DNA of 64,000 bases from Seriola aureovittata (lineage: Eukaryota; Chordata; Actinopteri; Carangiformes; Carangidae): contig NC_079375.1 of NCBI RefSeq assembly GCF_021018895.1, positions 709,560 through 773,559 on the forward strand, read 5' to 3'. The position numbers and the translations under genes were made by a program. Below, piece after piece: positions 34,741-46,331 of this stretch; position 1 is the stretch's first letter; each line of letters starts with the position of its first letter. A model generated the notes under the pieces. The model did no database searches and was not told the DNA's origin. It worked only from the letters and a program-made list of their open reading frames with translations.

Positions 34741-35238
34741 CAAAACAGCGGAATACGTGTCAGTGTGCTTCATGGTGTGAACTCTTCTTACTTTGCATCC
34801 CACCTGTATTTAGTTACCTGTAGCCTGCTGCTTTTTTCATGACAGTAACATCACTGCATCAGTCTGCCTGTTTATTCCAGGTTCATACCACATCTGCATT
34901 TATGACTGAGGACAATACAGTAGAACAGTCACATGCTTTACCTTGTGAATATTCCTCAATCGTTTTTCTTGGATTACAGTATGTTTACGTTTTTTGAAAT
35001 TCTATACTCTGTACATCACATTGACACCATACTTGTACAGAAAGTTTAAATTCATGTAAATAAAATGAATGAAACATAACAGGATCTGTCCCTCTGTTAA
35101 ATACAGAAAATATGAATATATTCATACAGATTTCTCATAATGAACTTTACGTTTTTGTATTTTTTTGTATTTTTTATTTCATAACGACTATGTAATTTAG
35201 TGACATCACAGGACACAGAAGGCTAATATGGTTTAAAA
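34741..35238. other. No gene recognised
   Basis: AT-rich with nothing supportable. Confidence 0.5.
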
Positions 35239-35239
35239 T

Positions 35240-35376
35240 ACACTGCTCAAAAAAAATGAAGGCAACACTTAATTATCACAGTATAACACCAAGTCAGTTA
35301 ATCTTTGGGGATATCATTTTTTCCATTTAGAAAGCACAAGTGATTGTGAATCAATTTCACCTGCTATGGTGCAAAT
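35240..35376 (+). mobile_element. 5' end fragment of the CACTGCTCAAAAAAAT element family
   Basis: CACTGCTCAAAAAAAATGAAG then ACACTTAATTATCACAGTATAACACC and GAAAGCACAAGTGATTGTGAATC match 22529-22665 almost base for base. It breaks off at about 35376 (AAATGAAAGTATT), so only the left 140 bases remain. Confidence 0.8.
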
Positions 35377-35770
35377 GAAAGTATTACCACTCTATTGAGC
35401 CACATACTGTAACATACCTATCTTTATGACAGAAGCAATAGAGTAGAATGATCATGTGGACCAACAGCACATGCTCTGGAGACAGCATCCTGTTAATGTC
35501 ACCAAGATGTACTGGAGAGATTTCTACTGGTAATAAAACACGAAAATACGAATGGTTCACTTGATAATAATAGTTTAATCTAAGACAAATACTCTCCAAC
35601 CAAATAAAGCCAGCTCAACTTTTATGTGCTTTCCAAATTAGTTAACATCAACAGACTCGTTACCGAGTGACAAATCCTCTGTTGCTTTGGGGATTACCAA
35701 TAGTACTTTGCTATTATTACTCAATGCAGATGACATAGGTGTCCCATTTGGTGGGATTTATGTGACCCTT
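35377..35770. other. No gene recognised
   Basis: No supportable feature. Confidence 0.45.
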
Positions 35771-35925
35771 TGTGGGCCATTCCAGGGGCCCACAAATTTA
35801 CAGCAGTGGCCCGGGTTCCAGTCCATCCTGTGGCCCTTTACTGCATGTCATTCTCTCTCTGATCGCACTATAATAAAGGCAAATAAGCCTAAAAAAAATA
35901 ACAATGATGATAAAAAAACAAAAAC
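35771..35925 (+). mobile_element. tRNA-derived SINE, 5'-degraded
   Basis: A B-box-like GGGTTCCAGTCC near 35813, then TTTACTGCATGTCATTCTCTCTC, then ACTATAATAAAGGCAAATAAGCC and an A-rich tail. The body and AATAAAGGC tail match the SINE at 13928-14101. The A box region is not convincing. Confidence 0.7.
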
Positions 35926-36084
35926 TATGTTACACTTGCATAGAACTCATATTAAAGTGTTAAAAAAATATGCTCAGCAAGTAAAGAATGAAAGCACAGA
36001 CGGCTGGTTCATACTTCTGTGTAGAATGTAGCCATAACCTTAGCACTATAACACTATAGTAAAACATTCGCAAACATTCTCTTA

Positions 36085-36345
36085 GACTCAATGATGAAAT
36101 GTTTCGGTTTTTGTGGTCAAAGATCAAAGAATAAGGTCACTGAAACACGTTTTTGACCATAACTCATAAATTCTTACATAAATATGACACAGTGTAACGC
36201 AAATGTTTATAAGGATAAAATTAAGGTCAAACGTCAAAGGTCAATGTTTTACAAAAACACTTCTGGCCATTATTCACTGCTGTAACTCTGACCGTATTTC
36301 CTGCAACTTGACTGATTGGTGGAGGAAACAACCACAAGGTGGTTC
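36085..36345 (-). repeat. TGACCTTTGACC-family dispersed repeat
   Basis: In minus orientation. Plus-strand landmarks are AAGGTCAAACGTCAAAGGTCA (about 36223-36243), CTGGCCATTATTCACTGCTG, and CTGATTGGTGGAGGAAACAACC, each matching in reverse the copy at 15085-15260. Confidence 0.7.
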
Positions 36346-38255
36346 CCTTAAATAAAAAAAAAAGGATTGCATACTGTGGAGAGGTGAAAACAAATAAAAT
36401 GAGAGAGAAGTAATGAAAAAACCCTGACCAATATGAAACCAGGGACTGCTGTTACTGCATCTGAACCATTACACCACCAAGACATTTGAAGTACATAGTC
36501 AGCAAATACTTAATGGTCAAAAGACAGACTTTCAGGCTGCTCACCTATGTGTCACAGGTAAATATACTCAGCAGTTTTGTATGACATGTTTTCTACCGCG
36601 TTATAAAAAGCCAAATTGTGCACAGAAGCTGGTCATTAAAGAGACGGGGATGAGAACAAGAATCCTACACACTACAGAGCAAAACAAAAACACAGTGAAG
36701 GTGAAGGAGGCGCCTGTCAGTGCAGATCTATATGGCCTTTGTTCAAAGCTGATCCAGATTATAGTCCCACTCCTCCATCTCCTCTCTGGAGTCTGATGAA
36801 TATACAGCTGACACTAAAAAATATCTAATACTTTCATGTAAATCTGGACATAATCAGAAAGTTTGAGGATTCAGAAATAGTTAAAAACACAAGAAATGAA
36901 CTCATGTAAAATGAAGATGAAATATTTAATATTCCATTAGTTGTACCTGTTCCATTGAGCAGGTGTTGTAGTGAAGTCATCTACTCTTCAGGGGCTCATT
37001 CAAGTCACTCAACTTATAGCCAGCGTTCACCTGTTAGAAGCAAGGCTGCGCCTCAAGTTTCCAACACATCATTGCTGATTATGTAGCATTGTGATGTGTG
37101 AAAAATGGCATCAGAACTAAGTGAAAGTCAATTGTTATTCTAAGCAAAAAGGGCTTAGCATCAGATCATGGAAAAGGTTTCTAAGGGGGCAAAGTCATGT
37201 TTACTGATGAGTCCAAATTTGAGATTGATGGCATGGATTCATTTTTTTTTTCCAGCAATACATTATTTCAAGCTATTGTGAGCTTTTATTCTGAAAAGTT
37301 CTGAAAGGAAGTTCCAAAGGTTCTATTACTTGCTTGACAAACCTCTGACAGAGTGGACATACATGTGTGATAGGAAAAAAACAATAGGAGTTCAGTAAAT
37401 CAGTCAGTCAAAAAATATGTGACTGCAGGTGGACAAGCTTACAAACATCCGAAAGAAGCATCAAAGCAGTGTCAATTTAACACAAATGGTTCATTTTTTT
37501 AGTAGTTGGCCCTAGGCCAAAACTTACATGCCAACCCCTGGTGTATGTGAATGGTGTGTTAGTGTGGACAGAGATCGTCTCTGATATGGGGCTAAAACAG
37601 TCATAGATCAGTGTGGACGTATGAGAAGGAGAAGCTCTCTGGAACACTTTCAGATGATGCTGGAATATAAAGGAAAGGTAAAGCCCATCAAAGGTTGTAG
37701 AGAGGTGCCGATCAGTGGATGCAGACTTGAGAGCAGGAAGACCGTGTTGCACTGTTTGAATTCATATACATTTTTCATTTATGAAGACAGATGAACCCGG
37801 GAGTCAGGTGATGCCTGTGGCTCTGAGCAGAGTTCAGCTTCTGTATTTCAGTTTACTGTGGGTGTTGCTCCACAAAACAAGCACACTGAATTCATGATGA
37901 CAATAACAATGGTTGTTGCTGCTCATCATTATCACCTGGGAGACAGGTGATATTGACAGAACAATGACAGTAAAGCTGCTGCATTCATCACAGACTGTCT
38001 TTAGTCTGAGTTTAATCAAGTTTGAATTGATAGGTGGAGGTTAAACTTTTTGAACACACTGAGTGTCACACTGCGAGTGCAGAGATTTGTCAGTGGATTT
38101 TGTCCTCATCTCTATAAAGTTTCACAATATCCACAAATATATATATTGTTGCCACGGTGATACACAACCACAGGTTTGAACAGACACACCCACTCTACCT
38201 TTTCCACAGTTCCTTTCTCCTTTACTTCACTTAGTCATACACTAAGTTTATCACT
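36346..38255. other. No gene recognised
   Basis: Nearly 2 kb with no supportable coding sequence, RNA gene or element end. Confidence 0.5.
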
Positions 38256-38268
38256 CCACACACCCACA

Positions 38269-38305
<37 letters not shown>
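38256..38305. repeat. (CA)n microsatellite
   Basis: An imperfect start (CACACCCACACACCC), then about 14 uninterrupted CA units. Confidence 0.95.
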
Positions 38306-38307
<2 letters not shown>

Positions 38308-38914
38308 CGTAACTCATCTGCAACTGTCATCCTCTCAGGGATTTATATCTTAAGAGAAGAGGAGATTGAAAAGGTGAGATCAGTCGAGCATGATGAGGGA
38401 GACAGCTCGAATGGGAGCGAGGGATGATGCACGATCCGTGTCATTCCTCCCACTATTTTCCTCATCTTACATCAGAAACCATGACATCCTGCCCATATGA
38501 CTTTCAAATTCAAGTTGTGCTTCACTGAATAGTTTGAATTAACACGATTCCTCCATTCAGTTGCAGTTAATTGCATCTCGTAATGCATGCATGCCTGAAC
38601 AATACAGGGTCATCCCCTGTTTTATTCATGTGATGCACCAATAATCCTTTTTCCCTTTGATAATTTAAGACAAGGTGAATCTGGCACACAAGTGTTGGGA
38701 TTTAATATGTGACTATTATCTGCTACTACTTTACACTTAATAAATTTAATGTCCCATTTTCATCCTAGTTTCAGTATTATTTGCACAGAGCAGCATCAGA
38801 CCTGATGACAGAGGCAAAGCAAATTTGAGAGGAAACAGGCTCAGACAGGCTCAGTCGACCTCCTCCAATTCAAGAATGATATAAAACTATATCCCCATTT
38901 AAAATCATTAGTAA
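38306..38914. other. No gene recognised
   Basis: No supportable feature. Confidence 0.45.
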
Positions 38915-39112
38915 ACTACCTCCACGTGGTTGTATCCCTCCACCGCTCAGACTAGTTTCACTGTTTAACCATTGCTCAAGACTTCACACAGCAATTATGA
39001 CAAGATTTCACACAATTGGTTCATATTTTCTATGACTCTGGATAAACAAGGATGCAACCTGAAACTAGTCTGAGTGGAGGAGGCAGACAGCCACGAGGAG
39101 GTCATTCTAGTT
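38915..39112. repeat. Foldback end of the TGACCTTTGACC-family repeat
   Basis: Left ACCTCCACGTGGTTGT...CTCAGACTAGTTTCA (38921-38961) and right TGAAACTAGTCTGAG...CCACGAGGAGGT (39060-39102) are imperfect inverted repeats of about 42 bp. The interior CAAGACTTCACACAGCAATTATG and GTTCATATTTTCTATGACT matches 20725-20830, so this is the distal end of the same family. Confidence 0.7.
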
Positions 39113-40919
39113 TTTTTTGTTGGTGAAAGTGGAACTGTAGCTCACACTCTGAAAGTTATGGAAGTGAAATGACCAGGGGTGGAGCAGAATTCTGTCATGT
39201 ATTAACTTGCTTTAAGATACAGTTTCACTGTGTCATATTTTTGTTTGTATCGTATATGAATGAGTGAAATTAGTTATTGTCAATGTAAGAATTTAAAGTA
39301 TTCCATCTCCCTCAGCTTCAGTTCAGTGCAGAGACAAAGTCAGTGTAGAGAACAGAGTAAAATAAACGAAGGTTTCCTTTGTAAAAGTCGTCAATTTTAA
39401 GGTGTAAACTTGACCAGTCTACACAACCTTGATCCTCTGCAGTCCTCCTCCTCCTCATTCTATGTTGTTAAAGGGGCGACTTTGATCCTGTGTGTAAATC
39501 TGATGATTGAACTGCAGGCAGAACATTTACTCTCTCTACTATAGGAAAGTGAGGAATTGTGAATTCAAACAGGAATACAATGTCTGACACAAAACCTTTG
39601 TGCTCATATCTGATACATCCAATGCCCATATAGGAAGAAAAATCAAGTTTGCATGTGGTTTACATTGGCATGATGTAGGTAATATCTTCATAGATCTGAT
39701 CCATGAATACATTCTTACTTAATGTTTATGTAGAATGAAGCAGCTCTTTGAACTGCTGTAACTTAAACTCCACCAGCTGAATTGTGGCAGTCAGCTTAAC
39801 TTCATAAATGTTAGAATAAAGAATAACATGTCAGTGAAACACTGAGCAGTTATGACACTTCAGAGCCAACAGATGAAACATTTTGACATGTAACTGTACA
39901 TATGCACTACCCAACAATCTGATCACATGATACCTATCAGGCCACTGCTCCACAGTCCCATCTGGGCCCCATTAGCAGGGTTGGCCCACTTTTGGCTGTA
40001 AATAAGGTGAGAATTGAAACCCAGAGGAGGACATTAATCTGTGAGCTGGTGGATAGCCTCATGCTGGAAGGGTCTGGTCATAGTTGGTGCATCTCAAACC
40101 TCTTACACCCTGTGACAAGTTGATTGTTTGGGTTTTAATCAAAAAAGCTTTTAAATGATTTTTACTTTAGCAGCTGGGATTACACACAACCACCCACAAC
40201 TCAAATACATTATTTAGACACAGATGGTCTGACTTACAGGACCCAAGTGTAAGGACGTCATCACACAGCTTGCAATAATTAAAGACACATGGCAAAAGAC
40301 AGAGAGACAGGATCATATGTAAAGACCTTTCTCTAATAATATAATGTATCGTAAAGTAACACCGACCCCTGAACCCCTGCTGTGCTACCACCCATTGATC
40401 TGGTCCTTATTTTATAACTTTATTTAAAACATCAGCTAAACCAGCAACTGTGCAGATGATATTGGTACATTTTGCCTTGGAAAGCAAGTTATGAATATGG
40501 AGGACGACATTAAGTGGCCTAGTTTATTAGGCTTTGATGTAATAACTCATAAATCACTACAGGGGCGCTGAACGAATCTTTAAAGAATGGAAATGAATGA
40601 TCAAGGCCTAGCAACATAAATGAACTGTTGCAACCAGTGCACAGATGTTTGTAATTTACATGACTTTACATAAACATCTCCAATTAACTCAAAAGCAAGA
40701 TAATGCAACCATATGAATAACTTGAGCTAACACTCTGCTATAACTGAGCCAGGCTTAGTAAAGTTAGATATCTTGACAATGTCAAGGTGTGTGTCTTTCG
40801 AAATCATGTCCATGTATTTAAACCTACCACAGCTGTTAGGGGTCAACTGTGCTGGAACACAATGCCTGCGTGGCGTCCATGTTAATAGATCAGAGCAGAT
40901 GTGTCATGCCTCGCAACTG
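39113..40919. other. No gene recognised
   Basis: No supportable coding sequence or element end in 1.8 kb. Confidence 0.5.
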
Positions 40920-41222
40920 ATCTTAAAGGGCTAAGGGGCTAAAAAAACGTGTTTTAAACACTTTTAAAAACACCAGAATGGAAGGTAAACCTCTGAAAAT
41001 ATTCCACATGACGCTACATTTAAACGGATATTAGATTGTTTTGGTGGGCATTTTTAAAATTGTCTAAAACATGTTTTTTCACATGGCCCCGTGCACAGCA
41101 ACACATCGCTCTGCCACTCTGCTGGTGCGCTGAACAGAATCTATAGTGGGTAATGTACCAAATATTCATGAGTACATCACACAACCCCACTTTAAAAAAA
41201 ACCTGAACTAGCCCTTTAAGAT
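40920..41222. mobile_element. MITE with 14-bp perfect TIRs and TTAA at both ends
   Basis: ATCTTAAAGGGCTA (40920-40933) is the exact reverse complement of TAGCCCTTTAAGAT (41209-41222). A TTAA lies at each end, which would suit a piggyBac-type TTAA target, but the termini AGGGCTA rather than CCC make that superfamily uncertain. 303 bp, no coding sequence. Confidence 0.75.
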
Positions 41223-41799
41223 TGAGCTTCTCACCAGTTTTTAATCAAACCAGCAACATTACATAACACTGACACATTCCAGTGTTTCAATGTCTGGGCT
41301 GAATCTGAATAACTGGTGAAGGGCAATATTTTTCTGTGTGTGTGTGTGTGTGTGTTGCTCTGAACGAGGGTAAATAAGGTTTCTAATGAAAAGAAATCAA
41401 ACACTCAATTATTGATCATCCAAGGCAAACTCAGTGCAGAAAGATAGAGCTGGGAGTAGCAGTGATGCAGCCACCATGCAGTGATGATGATAAAGATGTC
41501 TGGACTGGGGGCTGCTTTAATATTAACCTGTTAAACTCAACATCGAAAGTTTTTTTTTTTTGTTATGTTGAGAACACAGGATGATAGGATGCTATAAAAT
41601 AATGTATGATTAAAAGAACCAGTAACTGCAAAAATTTGACTCTTTCAGATGTGGCATCCGTAACTGTAATCACAAAACAAATCAAATATAATGAAGATGA
41701 GTTGTCAACATTCTATATTTGCTCATGGTACAAAGGTAAAAATAACCTTTTCTGAGGAAAAAAAAAATCCTGAGTTGAAAAAGGAAAACTAAAATCACA
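41223..41799. other. No gene recognised; short TG run
   Basis: Contains a (TG)n run at about 41335-41355 and a T10-11 run near 41552. Nothing else. Confidence 0.5.
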
Positions 41800-41940
41800 G
41801 CCTCGTGGTTGTTTCCTCCCCCACCCAGCCGAGTTACAGAAAATATGGTCACTGTCTCCTGAGTTACAGCATTGAATAATGTCGAGAGGTCCTTTGATGT
41901 CACAGTGAAGGTGACCTCTCATCCTTTGGATATAAAATGT
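41800..41940 (+). repeat. TGACCTTTGACC-family dispersed repeat, partial
   Basis: CCTCGTGGTTGTTTCCTCC, GAAAATATGGTCACTGTCTCC, GAGTTACAGCATTGAATAATG and GATGTCACAGTGAAGGTGACC match the copy at 15085-15220 in the same orientation. Confidence 0.7.
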
Positions 41941-42245
41941 CATCACTTCATTTTATTTTTATAGACATTTCAGTTAAATTGTTTCTTTACAATTACAAGT
42001 CACGTAAGCTGGAAAGAAACATGCCTTCTAGCTTTTACCGAAACATGGCTCAGTGAATTGGATCAGGACAGCAGTGGTAACCTTTGAGCAGCCGGGCAAG
42101 GTATTAAAATGATGGCATCCACCAATCAATATGCTAATGAGGAAAAGCAACCCATTAGGGTAAATGGGGTGAATGATTCAGATATGCCGGATATTTTAAA
42201 ATTTTCTCTTGCTTTGAAAGAGCTGTCTTTTTTGATAATGTTTCC

Positions 42246-42746
42246 TTGCTTAAAAGTTCACTTGTACCCAAGAACAACATTGTGATATCCCAGGATTGTG
42301 TCACATCCTTACTAAAGCAGGTTAACATAAGGATACCCATGATCTGGAAAACATCCAACATCATACCTATTCCTAAATCTAAAAACACTAAGGAACTAAG
42401 TGACTTCAGATCAATTGCTCTTACATCCCTTGTTATGAAGATTTTTGAAAGGGTCATAAAAGATATGGTGGTCTCCCTTATAGAGGGCAAATTAGACCCC
42501 TTACAATTTGCTTACCAAATCAGCAAGGGTGTTGAGGATGCAAATTTTTTTATTCTAGACAGAGTGTATAAGCACCGAGAGAAACTGAAGTCTCATGCAA
42601 GGATTTTATTGGCTGATTTTTCTTCTGCCTTTAATAAGATTCTGCCTCACATTTTAATTGACCGCCTCACATCTTATTTTAAATTACCTGACCAGCTTCT
42701 ATTGTTGCTTTTAGGTTTTCTTACTGACAGAACCCAGCAGGTTTGA
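42246..42746 (+). pseudogene. LINE reverse transcriptase, fingers and palm fragment
   Basis: The 166-codon frame contains VNIRIPMIWKTSNIIPIPKS (KxANVIPIPK-type fingers motif), LSDFRSIALTSLVMKIFERV (the YRPIALTS motif), FAYQISKGVEDA, and ILLADFSSAFNKILPHIL (motif A, LxDFSSAFN with the first catalytic Asp). It ends at the TGA 42744-42746 just after a LTDRTQQV motif, where the GxPQG motif B should begin. Confidence 0.85.
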
Positions 42747-43466
42747 GTGAATGGACAATGTTACATTGTAAAGTTCTCTGATTACACTGCCCTCCTGTCT
42801 CTTCTTCAGGGCCCAGACTCAGACCATGGTCGTGCCTTACCTGCTTTTGTTGAATGGTGTGATGATAACTTCCTGGATCTTAATCTGTTAAAAACCAAGG
42901 AGTTAATTATTGGTTTTAGGAGAACTAATGACACACCAAAAGTGAGAATTATTCATAATGGAAATGTTGAAATTATAAACTCCTATAAGTATCTTGGCAC
43001 TGTGTTTGATTCACAGCTCAAGTTTGATGTAAACACAGAACTGATTGTCAAGCGGGGTCAACCTAGGATTCACTTAATGCGGAAGCTTAATTCTTTTTAT
43101 GTCTGTGATACAATTTTATGTAACTTTTATCATTCTTTTATTGAAAGCCTTTTAACCTTTTCTTTTACCTGCCAGTTTAATGGGTCTGTGAAGGACAATA
43201 ACAGCATTGTAAAAGTGTGCTCCAAGATTATTGGAGTTCAGCAAAGGGACTCGGGCTCCCATTGGGAGAAACAGGTGGCTGAGAAAGCAAAAAAAATTAA
43301 CAGCCAACCAGACCACATTCTCTCGACTGAATTCTCTCTAATGCCTTCGGGCCGACATTATAATGCGCCCATGGTGAGAACTAATCGTTACTCCAAGTCA
43401 TTTCTTCCTTCTGCTATTAGACTGCTCAACACCGACAACACTCATTTTAAATTATTGTTATTTTAG
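42747..43466 (+). pseudogene. LINE reverse transcriptase, C-terminal fragment
   Basis: The 239-codon frame has YIVKFSDYTALLSLL near residues 6-20. This is the motif C region where FADD/YADD is expected, but the window reads FSDY, so the catalytic pair is lost. Motif B is absent. Next come FVEWCDDNFLDLNLLKTKEL, YKYLGTVFDSQLKFD and the C-terminal SFLPSAIRLLN, all typical of L2-type LINEs. A reverse transcriptase with this change cannot be active. Confidence 0.85.
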
Positions 43467-43730
43467 AGTAATTCATTGGATATGTTGTTGTATTTACTGC
43501 TTTCATTTATTGTTTTACTTATTGTAACTGTCCCATGCCTTTTGATATGTTTCCTCTGACATTTTAACTACATCTGATTGGTTAATTGTCTGTTGAGACT
43601 GAATGTATGAACCGGGACGCTACAAATGAGCTACAAATGAATTGCCCATAGGGGATAAATAAAGTTGTCTGAAATGAACTGAACTAATTAGTGTATGAAT
43701 GTGTGAGTTATGGGCAAAAACATGTTTTGT

Positions 43731-43890
43731 TAGGCCACAGTGACCTTTGACATTTGACCACCAAAATCTAATCAGTTCATCCTTGAGCCTTTGAAGTTTG
43801 AAGTTCCCTCAAGGCGTTAATGAGATGTCACATTCACTAGAATGGGACAGACAGACCTGACTGTCCCAGGTGTGGAGGCATAAAGACAGA
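43731..43890 (+). repeat. TGACCTTTGACC-family dispersed repeat
   Basis: GTTAGGCCACAGTGACC, TGACCTTTGACATTTGACC, AATCTAATCAGTTCATCC, CTCAAGGCGTTAATGAGATG and GAATGGGACAGACAG then GGAGGCATA. It begins some 50 bp beyond the LINE 3' end, so the two insertions are adjacent. Confidence 0.75.
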
Positions 43891-45240
43891 TGTTTGTGTG
43901 AGCTAACTTTTGAATTTTAACATCAAAGTCTAAGACTCTAAGAATAGTCATGAACATGAATGATACAGTACCAGAGCTGTGTTCTGGCATGGCAGCAGGA
44001 GTGGTGAAAACAGCTCATCCTTAATCAGCTCCAAAAGTGGCACAGAAATAGCTTTTTATCCAGAAAGCACTGGATAGGTCCATCTATGTACTAAATAAAT
44101 GATGTGTGTATTTAATCCTGGTGATAGAATTGATTCAGCCCAAAAGAGCTGCAACACCCACACCACATATAGCAACTAGTCATCTTTTCTCCACCTCATT
44201 TTACACACAACATCCCCCTGGGGGCTTGACTTGCATGGAGTTGGGCATTATGTGGTTTGCTGCCAGTTGATCCTAGAGTCTGGATGATGCATTAGCCTGT
44301 CAACAGCATGATCTCCTTCATCAATATGGTTCACTGCTGTACCACAGGCGCTGGGAGATGGAAAGATTCCAGACAGACAATTCAAATCTTGCCAAGTGCA
44401 CTGACAGTCTAACATCGACGAGACTGATGCAGCAAAGTGTTTATTCATGAAGCCATGTTCCCGTCCAACACTTTTGTCCTGCTACCTCCTGTCAAAAACA
44501 TCAGTAAATATCAGAGGCATGCGGTGACTTGTACCGATCATGGCAAAGAACTGTAAAGTAAGATGTGTGACTTCCTGGAGGATGAGCAGATGAACTAGAG
44601 CTACAGTATGAAGCATGAGCTTCATTACAGTTGTCAGATGAATGACCTGATCTTGGTGCTCTATATGCAAAGCTTAGAATTATATTTTGACATATTACAG
44701 ATTTACTTACTATTTAGACCCTATCAGCTCGATCCTCTGTGATCCATACAGTTTCTACAGCCTCCCACCACTGACTTACTGCTGTCTGTTCCACAACATC
44801 TCCTGGACCTCACACCAGTCAGTGATTGGTCCTGCTGGCCTCCAATCACCTCTCTGCCTCCTGTTTTTAATACTTGCTCACTCTGCTGCCCAGAGGTCAG
44901 AAGTCCTTTCTATGTAACACTGCCCGGTTTTAATATACTAAATATTTTTAGTAACTATGAATGACAGCTGGCCTGACTATCACTGCATTCACAATGAATG
45001 GTTCCATCTGTTAACCACAGAAGGAATCAAATCGAAGGATCATGAACAATGATTCAAAACAAAACCAGCAATATGTTCTTTGTTAATAAGCAACACCACT
45101 CATGCTTCAGTAGGTTGTGGCTGTACGTCCCACAATCGTATTTGTTGTGGAGAGGAGGACACCTCTGTAGATAATTCAGGCAGAAGTTACAGACTGTGCA
45201 TTTAACCAGTCAGAAGAGGGATGATTAATCGTTGATATTT
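43891..45240. other. No gene recognised
   Basis: No supportable feature in about 1.35 kb. Confidence 0.5.
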
Positions 45241-45706
45241 GTCCAGACCAGTGAGTTCTTTCACTGTAGTTCCTTTAGCCTCCTCAGGTTGATCCACACT
45301 GAAGTTCCTTGTCCATGTTGCTCGTATTTTGTTTTTGTCACTGTCCCTGAGTGGACCATTTCTGTGGACAGCTTTGACTCTATGTTTGGACTTTTATTGA
45401 TTTCCTGTTTTGCTTTGTAATTACTTGTGTGTCTCATGGTTGGTGTACTTCCTTAGTGCAGTCTTAATCCATGTTCCCTCCGTTGTCTTCCCCATTGTAA
45501 TGTGTTTCACCTGTGTCCTCCCTGTGTCTTTCCCTCTGTTCTCTTCAGTTCATCTATCTTTCTCCTGCTTTGCTCCTGTCTCTTTTCCCTTGTGTCTCCT
45601 GGTGCTTGTGGTTTTTGTAAGTCTGTTTTCATCATTAAATTACCTATTATCCACATACACCCTTTTGTGTTTGTCTGCATTTAATCTTCAAACATAACAG
45701 TTTTGT
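45241..45706 (+). mobile_element. LTR-like repeat, plus orientation
   Basis: Pyrimidine-rich body with GTAATGTGTTTCACCTGTGTCC and TCCCTTGTGTCTCC, a CATCATTAAATTACC polyadenylation-like signal, then TTTGTCTGCATTTAATC and ACATAACA near 45700. The order matches the class defined at 27815 and 33940. No duplication identified. Its start is uncertain. Confidence 0.45.
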
Positions 45707-45951
45707 GTTTTTAGGATCAGTCTGATGCCTGTTACATGTTCATTCTCTCATGTTCGCCTCAGCCCCCTACCCCGACCCCCACTCCTCTTCGTTCTGGACC
45801 TACCTAAGTATTTCAGTGTGGCTTTTTTGTTCAAAAAGCTCATCACAATTATGGATGTTTTACTGTGCTTCTCTCAGTGTATGACAGGCTGTTTGTATAT
45901 TTACATTTTAGCTTTCAAATAACTGAAGCTATCCTGCCCTCAGTGAGTGTC

Positions 45952-46260
45952 TGTACAGGTAGCGAACAAGACTTAAAGAAATCCCAGAAGCTGGAGTAAA
46001 GTTTATATTCTTTACTGTTGTCTGCAGCTCTTCAAGTTACAACTTGTAAAAAAGCAATAAACTGTCCAAATGATGGACACAGCTTCAAAATACAGCTAGG
46101 AAACTCAAAGCAGACCTTATGGCAAAACTAGCATTTTCAGAGGAAAAACTGGCTGACCTGGCAGCATCACATGACAAACTTAACCAATAGCCTTGAAGCT
46201 GGAGAAAACTCAAAATGTCCACCAGAGGGAGAAACACAACATTTTCTATAGAACATGACA
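45952..46260 (-). mobile_element. Probable 3' LTR of the BEL/Pao element
   Basis: Downstream of the integrase frame, the minus strand has a purine-rich CAGGCAGGGAG tract followed at 46260 by TGTCATGTTC, a plausible LTR start. The LTR would end near 45952 with CTGTACA. The mate LTR is missing so the boundary cannot be confirmed. LTRs hold the promoter and polyadenylation signal. Confidence 0.55.
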
Positions 46261-46331
46261 CTCCCTGCCTGGTATTGACAAATACCACTACATAACCAAC
46301 AAAATGATGGGAATACACTCAAAGACTAATT

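Larger units (their letters stand above)
42020..43682 (+). mobile_element. LINE (L2/Rex-like), internally deleted, 3' end present
   Basis: A short endonuclease start (AFTETWLSELDQDSSGNL at 42031-42084) is followed by RT fingers (from about 42300) and palm. The 3' UTR ends near 43682 with GAATTGCCCATAGGGGATAAATAAAGTTGTCTGAAATGAACTGAA, a characteristic fish LINE 3' end. The endonuclease body and a segment between RT motifs A and C are missing. One stop separates the two long RT frames. Confidence 0.85.
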
